Part shown: in pieces, positions 36,739-46,222 of the stretch | Position numbering within the stretch: position 1 is the stretch's first letter | Layout: each line of letters opens with the position of its first letter | From: Aminobacter sp. AP02 | Lineage (GTDB): Bacteria; Pseudomonadota; Alphaproteobacteria; Rhizobiales; Rhizobiaceae | Assembly: GCF_003148805.1 (NCBI RefSeq) | Contig: NZ_QGGX01000006.1 | Coordinates: 235,614 to 299,613, forward strand | Reading direction: 5' to 3' | DNA: 64,000 bases | Program-made: the position numbers and the translations under genes | Notes under the pieces: model-generated | Told to the model about the DNA's origin: nothing | The model's database searches: none | What the model saw: the letters and a program-made list of their open reading frames with translations, nothing else

Positions 36739-38109
36739 TTAGTACCGCTCGAATCCCCGGTGCAATTCCCAGTCGGTGATGCGGCGGTCATATTCGAACT
36801 GCTCCCAGCGTGCGGTGTGGACGTAGTGTTCGACCACATCCTCCCCGAGCGCCTCGATCAGCATCTTCGATGATGCCAGTGTTTCGGTGGCGTCGCGCAA
36901 GGTCTTGGGAATTTCGGGCAGACTGGCAGCCTGATAGGCATCGCCGACAAACGGCTTCTCCAGCTCGAGCTTTTCGTCGATGCCGGCAAGACCGGCCGCG
37001 ATCAGAGCTGCGAAGGCCAGATATGGATTGAGGTCGGCGCCGCCGATCCGGCACTCCATGCGAATGCCCTTGGTGCCCTCGCCGCAGAGACGGAAGCCGG
37101 CGGTGCGGTTGTCCTCGCTCCACATGATCTTGGTCGGCGCAAACGTACCGGCCTGGAAGCGCTTGTAGGAATTGATGTAGGGCGCCAGGAACCAGGTGAA
37201 CTCCTTGGCATATTTGAGCTGACCCGCAGCCCACTGCTGGCCAAGCTTCGACAGGGTCCATTCCGCTCCCTTGTCGTAGAACAGCGGCGTCTTGCCATCC
37301 GCGCTCCACAGCGAGTTGTGGATGTGGCTCGAATTCCCGGCGAGGCCGTAATTGTACTTGGCCATGAAGGAGATGGCCTTGCCTTCGCTGGCCGCGATTT
37401 CCTTGGCGCCATTTTTCAGGATGACGTGGCGATCCGCCATCTCAAGCACTTCGGCGTAGCGGACGTTGATCTCTTCCTGGCCCGGACCCCACTCGCCCTT
37501 CGAATTCTCGATCGGGATGCCGGCTGCTTCCATCTCGTTGCGAAGCCGGCGCATGACGCCTTCTTCCTTGGTGGTGATGCCGATCAGGTAGTCGCCGATA
37601 TAGGGTGATGCGGTATCGAGATTTTGCCAGTGTTTTCCACGCGCGGAATCGTAGGTTTCGCTGAACAGGTAAAATTCGAGCTCGGAAGCGAAATAGGCGA
37701 GATAGCCACGTTCCTGCAGCCGCTTGACCTGCTTGCGCAAGATGGCGCGAGGCGAATGCGGCAGGTCGGAATGGGTGTGATGGTCGAGCACGTCGCAAAG
37801 CAACAGCGCCGTCTTTTCGAGCCATGGCACGTTGCGGATGGTGTCCAGGTCGGGCTTCATGACGAAGTCGCCATAGCCTTTCGACCAGCTCGCGGCCTTG
37901 TATCCCGGCACCGGCTCCATATCGATATCGTTGGCCAGCAGATAGTTGCAGCCATGGGTCTCGTCATAAGCGGAATCGACGAAGTACTTGGCCAAGAACC
38001 GCTTGCCGACCAGCCTGCCCTGCATGTCGACGGCACAGGCCAGAACCGTGTCGATCTCGCCTGCGGCGACAGCTTTCTTCAACTGATCGAATGAGAGATT
38101 TCCAGCCAT
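36739..38109 (-). CDS. Glutamine-synthetase-like gamma-glutamylamide ligase
   Basis: This 456-residue glutamine synthetase fold protein most likely ligates glutamate to an amine with ATP, like PuuA (gamma-glutamylputrescine), GlnA4 (gamma-glutamylethanolamide) and IpuC (gamma-glutamylisopropylamide). Metal and glutamate motifs include ASELEFYLF, GNSSHIHNSLW and GIRMECRIGGADLNPYLA. The SYKRFQAGTFAPTKIMWSEDNR region matches the ligase type. No adenylylation-site sequence typical of GlnA was seen. It follows the permease gene after a strong terminator, so it starts a separate transcript with the two dehydrogenases. Confidence 0.9.
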   Translation of the reverse strand: MAGNLSFDQLKKAVAAGEIDTVLACAVDMQGRLVGKRFLAKYFVDSAYDETHGCNYLLANDIDMEPVPGYKAASWSKGYGDFVMKPDLDTIRNVPWLEKTALLLCDVLDHHTHSDLPHSPRAILRKQVKRLQERGYLAYFASELEFYLFSETYDSARGKHWQNLDTASPYIGDYLIGITTKEEGVMRRLRNEMEAAGIPIENSKGEWGPGQEEINVRYAEVLEMADRHVILKNGAKEIAASEGKAISFMAKYNYGLAGNSSHIHNSLWSADGKTPLFYDKGAEWTLSKLGQQWAAGQLKYAKEFTWFLAPYINSYKRFQAGTFAPTKIMWSEDNRTAGFRLCGEGTKGIRMECRIGGADLNPYLAFAALIAAGLAGIDEKLELEKPFVGDAYQAASLPEIPKTLRDATETLASSKMLIEALGEDVVEHYVHTARWEQFEYDRRITDWELHRGFERY

Positions 38110-38164
38110 TTTCGTTCCGCTCCGGGCAATGCCACTTTCAGGTTTTGGAAGATCGTTGAGGTTT

Positions 38165-38197
38165 GAAAAAAGACGTGGCCGGCTCTGGGCCGGCCAC
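38165..38197 (-). terminator. Rho-independent terminator after APC permease
   Basis: For minus-strand transcripts a 9-bp stem GTGGCCGGC / GCCGGCCAC (38175-38197, 5-base loop) is followed by a run of six Ts (plus-strand As 38166-38171). It ends the amidohydrolase-permease transcript before the ligase gene. Confidence 0.88.
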
Positions 38198-38214
38198 GGC
38201 CATCTTGAGGACTG

Positions 38215-39774
38215 TCAGTGTCCGGTTTCGCCGACCGCACGCTCGGCTGCCGCGATCTCGGCGGCGCGCTTGGCCACTTCGTCGCCAATTGGGGGGCCCT
38301 GGAAGCGGCGTGCTTCAAAGCCGAACCAGACGATACCTGTCACGACCAGGAAGCCGACGGTGATGTACAGCGCCCAGTCGTTTGGTGGCTGGATGCCGAT
38401 CACGAAGATCAGGACCATGGCGATGATCGACAGCACCGCAAACAGCTTGAACGTGCCCTCACCGAGATCGAACGGGCCCATCTTGTCCCACTTCGAGGTG
38501 CCCCAGGCCAACAGGCCTAGCGCGATCGGAATGGTGAAGGAGAAGAACAGGAAGATGACGGTGCAAGCAACGACGATGGTGTAGACAGGCGTCTCGCCGA
38601 TGGAGACCAGCGACGAGCCCCAGACGAAAAGCACGGCCAGGATCGAGCCGGTCCAGATCGCCGCCACCGGCGTGCGGTAGGTCGGGCTGACCTTGGCCAG
38701 TGCCTTGGAGCCCGGCAGGCCACCGTCACGCGAGAAGGCGAAGATCATGCGCGACACCGACGTCACCGTCGCCAGGCCGCAAAGCCACTGCGCGACGAAG
38801 ATGGCGAGATATAGCAGGTCCTTGACCACGGGATTGACCTGTTCGGTCATCGCCCAGAAGAACACGTTCCAGCCCTGAGCCGCGGCATCGTCCATGCTTG
38901 GCAGCATCAGCACGAAGGCACACAGCATGATGTAGCCGAACAGCGCCGACCACAGCACGGAGCCGATCATGGCGCGCGGCACCGAATGCGCAGCCTTCAG
39001 CGTTTCTTCCGAGGTATGCGCGGAGGCATCGTAGCCGGTGATGGTGTAGATCGGCAGCAGCAGGCCAAGCAGGAACACCCACATCGACGAATTGGTCGGC
39101 CAGACATTGCCACCCGCCTCGCCCGAATAGTTGGCGAAGGTGAACAGCCGGCTGATCTCATAAGTATCCGCGGCCGCCAGGCACACGACCGCCAGCGCAA
39201 TCGCGGTGGCGAAGATCAGATAGCCGGAGAAATCGGTGAGCTTGGCGGTGAGGCCAATGCCCATGTGGTTCACCAGCGCCTGCAACCCGGTGATGATGGC
39301 CAGGAAGATGATGCGCGTGGTCGTGGTGTCTTCGAGACCAAGATAGGTGGTGCCGAAGGCGCCCATGAAGAAATAGTAGGTGCCGACATTGATGGCGCCG
39401 AGCACCGTGACCAGACCGAGCAGGTTGAACCAGGCGGTTAGCCAGCCGGTGAAGCGGTTGCCGAGGATCGAACCCCAGTGATAGAGGCCGCCGGCCGTTG
39501 GATAGGCCGAGCTGATCTGCGCCATGGCGACGGCGAAGACAAGGCTGACGAAACAGCCCAGCGGCCAGCCAATGCCGATGGCGGCACCGCCAGCGCCCGA
39601 AGTTGCCTGGGCGAGCGAGTTGATGCCGCCCGACAGGATGCAGATGATGGAAAACGAAACCGCGAAATTCGAGAACTGGCTCATTCGCCGTTCGAGTTCC
39701 TGGGCGTAGCCCATACTGTGGAGGACCTTGACGTCCTCGCTCTTGTCTTTTTCGGAATAACCAGGCGATGTCAT
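38215..39774 (-). CDS. APC-family amino acid/amine permease
   Basis: This 519-residue inner-membrane transporter of the amino acid-polyamine-choline superfamily, choline/GABA-like branch, has about 12 helices. The N-terminal cytoplasmic LHSMGYAQELERRMSQFSNF motif is typical of that branch, and the SGGINSLAQATSGAGG segment in helix 1 forms the unwound substrate site. It is a proton- or cation-coupled importer by family. AGGGGAC precedes the ATG at 39774. It is located between the amidohydrolase and the ligase, so import of an amine or amino alcohol is likely. Confidence 0.9.
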   Translation of the reverse strand: MTSPGYSEKDKSEDVKVLHSMGYAQELERRMSQFSNFAVSFSIICILSGGINSLAQATSGAGGAAIGIGWPLGCFVSLVFAVAMAQISSAYPTAGGLYHWGSILGNRFTGWLTAWFNLLGLVTVLGAINVGTYYFFMGAFGTTYLGLEDTTTTRIIFLAIITGLQALVNHMGIGLTAKLTDFSGYLIFATAIALAVVCLAAADTYEISRLFTFANYSGEAGGNVWPTNSSMWVFLLGLLLPIYTITGYDASAHTSEETLKAAHSVPRAMIGSVLWSALFGYIMLCAFVLMLPSMDDAAAQGWNVFFWAMTEQVNPVVKDLLYLAIFVAQWLCGLATVTSVSRMIFAFSRDGGLPGSKALAKVSPTYRTPVAAIWTGSILAVLFVWGSSLVSIGETPVYTIVVACTVIFLFFSFTIPIALGLLAWGTSKWDKMGPFDLGEGTFKLFAVLSIIAMVLIFVIGIQPPNDWALYITVGFLVVTGIVWFGFEARRFQGPPIGDEVAKRAAEIAAAERAVGETGH

Positions 39775-39792
39775 GCGAGTGTCCCCTTGTTG

Positions 39793-40614
39793 TTATGCCT
39801 TTGATTGAGCTGCGCGGCCGTCGCTCGTCCGGAATGGGGCAGCTTCGCCCGCCTCGGGTTCGAGTTCCGCAAAGATGCCCGTGAGCAAGTCCGCCCATTT
39901 CCGCTGCCCGGTCTGCGCCGGAATTTCGTCGTTGCGGATTTCGATCATCGCGCACGGCAGGCCGCGCGACCTGCCGTGGTGTTCCAAGGTGAAGTAGACG
40001 CGATCAGCCGGCGAATAAGGCTCGTTGATACCGACATTGATGCCGTCGAGTCGCTGCAGCGCCGCGATCAAGGGTACGGCGAGCCGAGCATCCTCGTCAT
40101 GAATGATGCCGATTGGCCAGGGGCGCGAAACACCTTTGTAGACCGGGGTGAAGGAATGGACCGACACCAGTCTCGTCTCGCGCCCTTCCGCGAGCCGTTC
40201 CGAAACGACCTCGTCGATGGCATCGTGGAACGGTCGCCACGACAGCGCCACACGCGCCTCGCGCTGCGCGCTGGTAAGCGCGGCATTGCCCGGAATGGCA
40301 GTGGTTTCGCTGATCTCGGGGATCAGGTCGTGGGCGGCGAGCGGGCGGTTGCAGTCAATGGCAAGCCGCGAGACGCAGGATTGAACCAGCGTCGCGTCGA
40401 GGCCTTCGGCCATGCGTTCGGCGACCGGCAGCGCACCCGGATCCCAGGCGATGTGACGTTGCATTTCGGCGGCATCCAGCCCGAGCGTGCCGAAGCTCGC
40501 GGGCAGATGATTGGAAGCGTGATCGCAGATAATGACGTAGGGGCTGCGCCCGGCCCGATTGGTCACCCGGACGGCATTCGACATCGCGCGTAGTACGGCC
40601 TGGCCCTTACCCAT
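39793..40614 (-). CDS. N-formylglutamate amidohydrolase family protein (possible gamma-glutamyl hydrolase)
   Basis: This 273-residue member of the FGase family has the zinc/catalytic motif CDHASNHLP near residue 30, VSVHSFTPVYKG in the middle and EIRNDEI near the end. In this island it may hydrolyse a gamma-glutamyl or N-acyl-glutamyl product rather than N-formylglutamate, because no hut genes are present. The ATG at 40614 has GGGAAAA upstream; ATG at 40584 is an alternative. It is first in its operon and divergent from the RpiR regulator. Confidence 0.84.
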   Translation of the reverse strand: MGKGQAVLRAMSNAVRVTNRAGRSPYVIICDHASNHLPASFGTLGLDAAEMQRHIAWDPGALPVAERMAEGLDATLVQSCVSRLAIDCNRPLAAHDLIPEISETTAIPGNAALTSAQREARVALSWRPFHDAIDEVVSERLAEGRETRLVSVHSFTPVYKGVSRPWPIGIIHDEDARLAVPLIAALQRLDGINVGINEPYSPADRVYFTLEHHGRSRGLPCAMIEIRNDEIPAQTGQRKWADLLTGIFAELEPEAGEAAPFRTSDGRAAQSKA

Positions 40615-40701
40615 TCATTTTCCCAGGGGCCGTATCGTATGTTACGTATTTTTGTTCATTGCGCCCCTGTGGATGATTTCATACACATTGCAAGAGTTTG
40701 T

Positions 40702-40714
40702 CAAATGTCATTTG
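40702..40714. promoter_or_regulatory. Palindrome between amidohydrolase and RpiR genes
   Basis: CAAATG-T-CATTTG is a perfect 6+1+6 palindrome in the 146-base divergent gap, 47 bases before the regulator start. It is a candidate operator for the RpiR-type regulator. A GTATCGTATGTTACGTAT-like imperfect repeat lies 60 bases away. Confidence 0.45.
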
Positions 40715-40760
40715 CGCTCGCTGGTGGGCCAAGGCGGCAACGTTCGCGGAAGGGATGCAG

Positions 40761-41588
40761 ATGGTTTCGAGCGTTGCCGAACTGATCACCGAAAAGATCG
40801 ATACGATGTCTGCCGGCGAGCGCCGCGCGGCCCAGACGCTGATCTCCTCTTATCCGCTGATTGGACTGAAGACGGTGGCCGAATTCTCCCAGCAGGCTGG
40901 CGTGTCGTCGCCAACAATCCTGCGATTTGTCGCGAGGCTGGGCTTCCAGAACTACCCCGAATTCCAGTCGGCACTTCAGGACGAGCTTGCAGCCCAGTTG
41001 CAATCACCGGCCTCGCGCACCATCACGGCACGATCGCCCCTGCCCGCCTCAACCGCGCCGATCCTGGAGGCGGTGCTCGAAAACATCCGCGAAACATTCA
41101 GGCATATCTCGGACAAGCAGTTGGCCGACATCGTCAGCCAGCTCGCCAACCAACGCGCCCATGTCTATCTCGTCGGCGGCCGTTTCACCGATCCCCTGGC
41201 GCGCTACATGGCTGCCCATCTCAATTTGATCCGGCCGAACGTCACCCATCTCGTCGGACAGGAAAGCCTGTGGCGCGACCGGCTGATAGACATGAGCAAG
41301 CGCGACACGCTGCTCATCTTCGACATCCGCCGCTACCAGGACAGTCTGGTCCACTTCGCCGAGAAGGCACATAATCGTGGCGCAACGATTATCCTTTTCA
41401 CCGACCAATGGCTGTCGCCGATCGCGCGTTTTGCCCGCCATGTGATTGCCGGGCGCACAGCCGTGCCGTCGGCCTGGGATTCATCGGCAGCTCTTTTCGT
41501 TGCCGCCGAAACGCTCATCGGCGCACTGACGCGAAAGCTAGAGACCGATGGCGCCAAGCGCATTCGCGAGATCGAGGACCTGCGCTGA
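40761..41588 (+). CDS. RpiR-family transcriptional regulator (HTH-SIS)
   Basis: This 275-residue regulator has an N-terminal RpiR helix-turn-helix (TVAEFSQQAGVSSPTILRFV near residues 36-56) and a C-terminal SIS domain (about 120-250; VYLVGGRFTD and LLIFDIRRY). SIS domains bind phosphosugars or related effectors, though RpiR proteins next to amine genes often sense other metabolites. The start at 40761 is six bases behind GGAAGGG. It is divergent from the amidohydrolase-permease operon and probably controls the amine island. Confidence 0.9.
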   Translation: MVSSVAELITEKIDTMSAGERRAAQTLISSYPLIGLKTVAEFSQQAGVSSPTILRFVARLGFQNYPEFQSALQDELAAQLQSPASRTITARSPLPASTAPILEAVLENIRETFRHISDKQLADIVSQLANQRAHVYLVGGRFTDPLARYMAAHLNLIRPNVTHLVGQESLWRDRLIDMSKRDTLLIFDIRRYQDSLVHFAEKAHNRGATIILFTDQWLSPIARFARHVIAGRTAVPSAWDSSAALFVAAETLIGALTRKLETDGAKRIREIEDLR

Positions 41589-41670
41589 CCTTGGCGCCCA
41601 ATCCTTGAAAGATTACGCAGATTTAATGTGCGGCACGCCGAGAATTGCCATAAGTCTCCGCTATCGAACT

Positions 41671-41772
41671 AGGCTATAATATGGTCGCTGGCGCGCTCTT
41701 TTTGCGCGCACAGACCTCGAAATAATGCGCAGACGCCAAAGAGGCGTCGACGCCCGGCCCGAAATGCCGGGC
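41671..41772 (+). promoter_or_regulatory. RND operon promoter and structured leader
   Basis: GGCTATAAT holds a perfect -10 (41675-41680); no good -35 is spaced correctly. The leader has two hairpins: GCGCGC-N7-GCGCGC (41691-41709) and GCCCGGC-CCGAAAT-GCCGGGC (41752-41772). The second ends about 28 bases before the start codon and may affect translation. Confidence 0.5.
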
Positions 41773-41800
41773 CGAGGGACTTAGCGAGACTGGAGTGCAG

Positions 41801-42952
41801 ATGGCCGCCTGGAAGCAGATTGTCTTGGCAATCGTCATTGCGCTTGTCGCAGCCGCCGGTTGGGTGCTGTTCGTTCCGAGCTCGCGTACCGTCCTCGCAA
41901 GCTGGGGTATCGACTGGGCTTGGGCGTCTACCGAAAAGGCCGCACAGACGACTGGTGGCGGCAATCGGCAGGGCGGACGCGGCGGCCAGGCGCAGACCCC
42001 TGTCGTCACCCAGACAGTCACCACCGGCACCATCAACGACAAGCTCTCGGCGATCGGCACCGGCCGCGCGCTGAACTCCGTGGTCATCAACCCATACGCA
42101 TCCGGCCGGCTGACCGGAATTGCGGTCACTTCAGGCGAAAAGATCGAAGCTGGCACTGTCATCGCCAAGCTCGATTCTGATTCGGAAGAAATCGCGCTCG
42201 AACGCGCGCGTATCGCCCAAGGCGACGCAGAGGCGTCGCTGGAGCGCATCAAGGCGCTCAGGGCATCCAATACCGCCACAGCCGTACAGCAGAGGGAGGC
42301 TGAACTGGCGCTCGACAATGCGCGGCTCGCCGTGCGTGACGCCGCCCTGGCGCTAGACCGCCGCACCATCACCGCGCCGATTGCCGGCGTTGTCGGCATC
42401 CTGCCGGTCGAGGCCGGCAACTACGTCACCAGCCAGACGACGATCGCCACCATCGACGACCGTTCGCGCATCATCGTCGATTTCTGGGTGCCCGAACGCT
42501 TCACCGGCTTGATCTCGGTTGGTGCGCCGCTTTCGGCCAACTCGATTGCTCGTCCCGGCCAGGTCTTCGACGGCGTGGTCAGCGCTGTCGACAACAGGCT
42601 CGAGGAGCAGAGCCGGACGTTGCGCATCCAGGCCCGGCTCGACAATGACGGCGACGTGCTGCGCGCCGGCATGTCGTTCCAGGTGGCGATGGAATTCCCC
42701 GGCGACACCTATCCATCGGTCGACCCCTTGGCGATCCAGTGGGGCGGCGACGGCGCCTTCGTTTGGGCGCTTGCCGACGGCAAGGCCAAGCGCGTTCCAG
42801 TGCGCATCATCCAGCGCAACACCGACAGCGTGCTGGTCGTGGCCGCATTGACGGCGGGCGACAAGGTCGTCACCGAAGGTATCCATACGGTGCGCGAAGG
42901 TGCTGAACTTCTCGTCGCCGGCAGTGAAGCTGCCGTGCGCAGCGGCTCCTGA
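41801..42952 (+). CDS. RND efflux periplasmic adaptor (membrane fusion protein)
   Basis: This 383-residue adaptor has an uncleaved N-terminal membrane anchor (IVLAIVIALVAAAGWVLF, no lipobox) and a Gly/Gln-rich linker. A split lipoyl domain (GRLTGIAVTSGEKIEAGTVI and TITAPIAGVVGIL) is separated by a helical hairpin rich in Arg/Glu/Ala, followed by a beta-barrel. ATG at 41801 is five bases behind GGAG. It links the RND pump to an outer-membrane channel, which is not encoded nearby, so TolC from elsewhere is likely used. Its stop is 13 bases from the pump start. Confidence 0.93.
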   Translation: MAAWKQIVLAIVIALVAAAGWVLFVPSSRTVLASWGIDWAWASTEKAAQTTGGGNRQGGRGGQAQTPVVTQTVTTGTINDKLSAIGTGRALNSVVINPYASGRLTGIAVTSGEKIEAGTVIAKLDSDSEEIALERARIAQGDAEASLERIKALRASNTATAVQQREAELALDNARLAVRDAALALDRRTITAPIAGVVGILPVEAGNYVTSQTTIATIDDRSRIIVDFWVPERFTGLISVGAPLSANSIARPGQVFDGVVSAVDNRLEEQSRTLRIQARLDNDGDVLRAGMSFQVAMEFPGDTYPSVDPLAIQWGGDGAFVWALADGKAKRVPVRIIQRNTDSVLVVAALTAGDKVVTEGIHTVREGAELLVAGSEAAVRSGS

Positions 42953-42965
42953 GCAGGAGCGGCCC

Positions 42966-45900
42966 ATGAGCAGCACCCAGAACGAACACGCCGAAAAAGG
43001 TATCACTGCGCTCTTCGTGCGCCGACCGGTGCTGGCCTTCGTCATCAACACACTGATCGTGGTTGCCGGCCTCGCCGCCTTCTACGGCGTCGAGATCCGC
43101 GAGTTGCCCGATGTCGACCGCCCCGTCATTACCGTGTCGACAACCTATTCCGATGCGGCGGCCGAGATTGTCGACCGTGAAGTAACCGCTGTCGTTGAGG
43201 GCGCCGTCGCGCGCGTCACCGGCGTGAAGGCGATATCGTCGAGCTCGTCATACGGCAACAGCCGCGTGACAGTGGAGTTCAACGACGGCGTCGATCTCAA
43301 CGTCGCGGCTTCCGACATGCGTGACGCCGTTGGCCGCGTGACCAACTCTCTGCCCGACGACGCCGATGCCCCGCGCATCGTCAAGGCCGATGCCAATGCT
43401 GATGCGGTCATGCGCCTTGCGGTGACCTCCGACACCATGCCCGTCGAGGACATGACCATCCTGGTCGAAGACCAGATCGTCGACGTGCTTGCATCAGTCG
43501 ACGGCGTTGCCGACGTCCAGGCATATGGCGACCGGGCCAAGGTATTCCGGGTCGACATCAACCAGGCCCGGGTGGCGAGCCTAGGCCTGACGCTCGCCGA
43601 CATCTCCAACGCGCTGGCGAGTGTTTCCTTCGACGCGCCGGCGGGCTCGCTGACCGTCGGCAACCAGGACATCATTGTCCGCGCCAGTGCTGCGGTAACC
43701 ACGCCCGAGGCCTTCGAAAGCATCATCATCAACGGCAAGACCCGCCTTGGCGACGTTGCCACGGTCACGCTGGGCGGCGACCCCGGTTCGACCTCGCTGC
43801 GCTCCGACGGCAAGACCGGCATCGGCATCGGCATCGTTCGCCAGGCGCAGTCGAGCACGCTCGACATCTCCAAGGGCGTTCGTGCAGCCGCCGAAAAGAT
43901 CCAGTCGACGCTGCCCGAAGGCATGACCATCCGCGTGACCAGCGATGACGCCACCTTCGTCGAGGGCGCCATCCACGAGGTCGAGATCGCCCTGCTCTTG
44001 TCGGTGACCATCGTCCTGATCGTCATCTACCTGTTCCTGCAGGACTGGCGCGCGACACTCATTCCCGGCTTTGCCATGCCGGTGGCGATGATCGGCACGA
44101 TCGCCGGCATCTATCTCGCCGGCTTTTCGGTCAACATCCTGACGCTGCTGGCGCTGGTGCTGGCTACAGGTCTTGTCGTCGACGACGCTATCGTCGTGCT
44201 TGAAAACATCGTGCGTCGCCGCAACGATGGCATGGGCCCGCGCGCTGCGGCCGTGCTCGGCACGCAGGAAGTGTTCTTCGCTGTGGTGGCTACGACCGCG
44301 ACGCTCGCCGCCGTCTTCATCCCGATCTCGTTCCTGCCCGGTCAGACCGGTGGCCTGTTCCGCGAATTCGGTTTCGTGCTGGCCATCGCAGTGCTGCTGT
44401 CGTCGGTCGTCGCGCTGTCGCTTTGCCCGATGCTCGCCTCCCGCATGCTGACGGAAAAAAGCATCGAGCACAGCCATTCGGGAGTGATCGGCAAGATCGG
44501 CACCAAGCTCGCGGCGCTTTACAAGCGCTGCCTGCGCGCCTGCCTCAACGCACCGGCGATCGTCATCCTGATCTCCATATTGTTTGCCGGTGCCGCCTAC
44601 CTGGCCTTCGGCTCGGTGCGCCAGGAACTGACCCCGACCGAAGACCGCTCGATGGTGATGCTGCGCGTGTCGGCACCCCAAGGGGTCAGCCTCGACTACA
44701 CCGCCTCGCAGTTGCGCCGCATAGAGGGGCTGATCGAGCCGCTTCGCAAGTCGGGCGAGATCGAAAGCACTTTCGTCAGCGCCGGCATGGGCAACAACAA
44801 CAACAGCGGCTTCATGGTGCTGTCGCTGGCGCCTTGGGACAAGCGCGAGCGCACCCAGCAACAGATCGCCGCCGATATCGTGGCGCGAACCCGCGATGTG
44901 CCAGGCGTGCGCACCACGGTCGCCCAGCCCAACAGCCTCGGCATCCGCGGTGCCGGCAACGGCCTGCAATTTGCCCTTGTTGGCAACAGCTACGCCGATC
45001 TGGGTGTTGCCGCCAACAAGGTGTTGGCCGAGATGGAGAAGGACCCGCGTTTCCAGCAGGCCCGTCTCAGCACCGATTCGACGCAGCCGCAGCTGTTCGT
45101 CACCGTCGACCGCGACCGCGCGTCCGACCTCGGCATCGACATCAAGGGCCTGTCGCCGGCGCTGCAAGCCATGCTCGATGGCCGCAAGATCGCCAGCGTC
45201 TTCATCGAAGACCGCAGCTTCGACGTGAAGCTGGTCTCGACCACCAACCCGATCAACGATTCGACCGACCTCGAAAACATCTTCATCCGCGCAAGCGACG
45301 GGCGCTTCGTGCCGGTCTCCACCATCGCCTCGCTGAGCGAGCGTGCCGTGCCGCCGTCGCTGTCGCGCGAGCAGCAGCAGCGTTCGGTGGCGATCACCTC
45401 CAACCTCGCCGACAACTTTGCCCTTGGCGAAGCGCTGCAGCGCGTGCAGGAGATCGCGGCCCCGGTCCTGCCGGCAGGAAGCCGTGTCCTGCCGCTCGCG
45501 GAAGCCGCGACCTTGAACGAAACCAGCGGCAGCATGCTGACGATCTTCGGTTTTGCCATAGTCATCATCCTGCTGGTGCTTGCAGCGCAGTTCGAGAGCT
45601 TCGTCAGTGCTGTCGTCATCATGGCGACGGTACCGCTGGGCCTTGCCTGCGCCGTCTTCGCGCTGCTCCTGACCGGAACCTCGCTTAACGCCTACAGCCA
45701 GATCGGCCTTGTCCTGCTTGTCGGCGTCATGGCCAAGAACGGCATCCTTGTCGTCGAGTTCGCCAACCAGCTGCGTGACCGCGGAATGGGGGTACGCCAG
45801 GCGATCGAAGAGGCAGCGACCATCCGCCTTCGCCCGGTGATGATGACGATGATCTGTACCGTGCTCGGCGGCCTGCCGTTGGTGCTGGCGCAGGGCGCCG

Positions 45901-46094
45901 GCGCGGAAGCCCGCATAGCGCTCGGTTGGGTGATCGTCGGCGGTCTCGGCCTTGCCACGATCTCGACCCTGTTCCTTACGCCGGTGGCCTATCTGCTGCT
46001 CGGCCGCTTCATCACGCCCAAGGTTGCCGAAGAAAGCCGCCTCAAGCGCGAGCTCGAGGAAGCAGCCTATACCGGCGTCGAACCGGCGGAGTAA
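42966..46094 (+). CDS. RND multidrug/hydrophobe efflux pump (AcrB/HAE1 family)
   Basis: This inner-membrane RND transporter of 1,042 residues exports drugs or hydrophobic compounds by proton antiport. Twelve helices and two large periplasmic loops are expected. The proton-relay Asp pair is in TGLVVDDAIVVLEN (near 404-405) and the partner Lys in GVMAKNGILVVEFAN (near 927). GGTIAG-type helices, GNNNNSGFMVLSL porter-domain and duplicated halves are visible. AGGAG lies seven bases upstream of the start. The substrate is unknown; a TetR regulator lies downstream after a MaoC gene. Confidence 0.95.
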   Translation: MSSTQNEHAEKGITALFVRRPVLAFVINTLIVVAGLAAFYGVEIRELPDVDRPVITVSTTYSDAAAEIVDREVTAVVEGAVARVTGVKAISSSSSYGNSRVTVEFNDGVDLNVAASDMRDAVGRVTNSLPDDADAPRIVKADANADAVMRLAVTSDTMPVEDMTILVEDQIVDVLASVDGVADVQAYGDRAKVFRVDINQARVASLGLTLADISNALASVSFDAPAGSLTVGNQDIIVRASAAVTTPEAFESIIINGKTRLGDVATVTLGGDPGSTSLRSDGKTGIGIGIVRQAQSSTLDISKGVRAAAEKIQSTLPEGMTIRVTSDDATFVEGAIHEVEIALLLSVTIVLIVIYLFLQDWRATLIPGFAMPVAMIGTIAGIYLAGFSVNILTLLALVLATGLVVDDAIVVLENIVRRRNDGMGPRAAAVLGTQEVFFAVVATTATLAAVFIPISFLPGQTGGLFREFGFVLAIAVLLSSVVALSLCPMLASRMLTEKSIEHSHSGVIGKIGTKLAALYKRCLRACLNAPAIVILISILFAGAAYLAFGSVRQELTPTEDRSMVMLRVSAPQGVSLDYTASQLRRIEGLIEPLRKSGEIESTFVSAGMGNNNNSGFMVLSLAPWDKRERTQQQIAADIVARTRDVPGVRTTVAQPNSLGIRGAGNGLQFALVGNSYADLGVAANKVLAEMEKDPRFQQARLSTDSTQPQLFVTVDRDRASDLGIDIKGLSPALQAMLDGRKIASVFIEDRSFDVKLVSTTNPINDSTDLENIFIRASDGRFVPVSTIASLSERAVPPSLSREQQQRSVAITSNLADNFALGEALQRVQEIAAPVLPAGSRVLPLAEAATLNETSGSMLTIFGFAIVIILLVLAAQFESFVSAVVIMATVPLGLACAVFALLLTGTSLNAYSQIGLVLLVGVMAKNGILVVEFANQLRDRGMGVRQAIEEAATIRLRPVMMTMICTVLGGLPLVLAQGAGAEARIALGWVIVGGLGLATISTLFLTPVAYLLLGRFITPKVAEESRLKRELEEAAYTGVEPAE

Positions 46095-46222
46095 CGACCC
46101 GCCTGATGATGGGCATTCTGCTGCGGATTCGCCGCCGCAAGCGATGACAGGGCGTGTCTGTTTCTGTATCAGTCCACCAAACCAAAGCGCACATCACTTT
46201 TTCTTATCCAGGACAGATACAA

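Noticed and set aside
36739..38109. Calling the ligase glnA
   Set aside because: Motifs and neighbours fit gamma-glutamylamide ligases, and no GlnA adenylylation-site sequence was seen.
43581..45167. 528-residue minus-strand open frame inside the RND pump gene
   Set aside because: The plus strand encodes a complete AcrB-type pump with relay residues, so this is a shadow.
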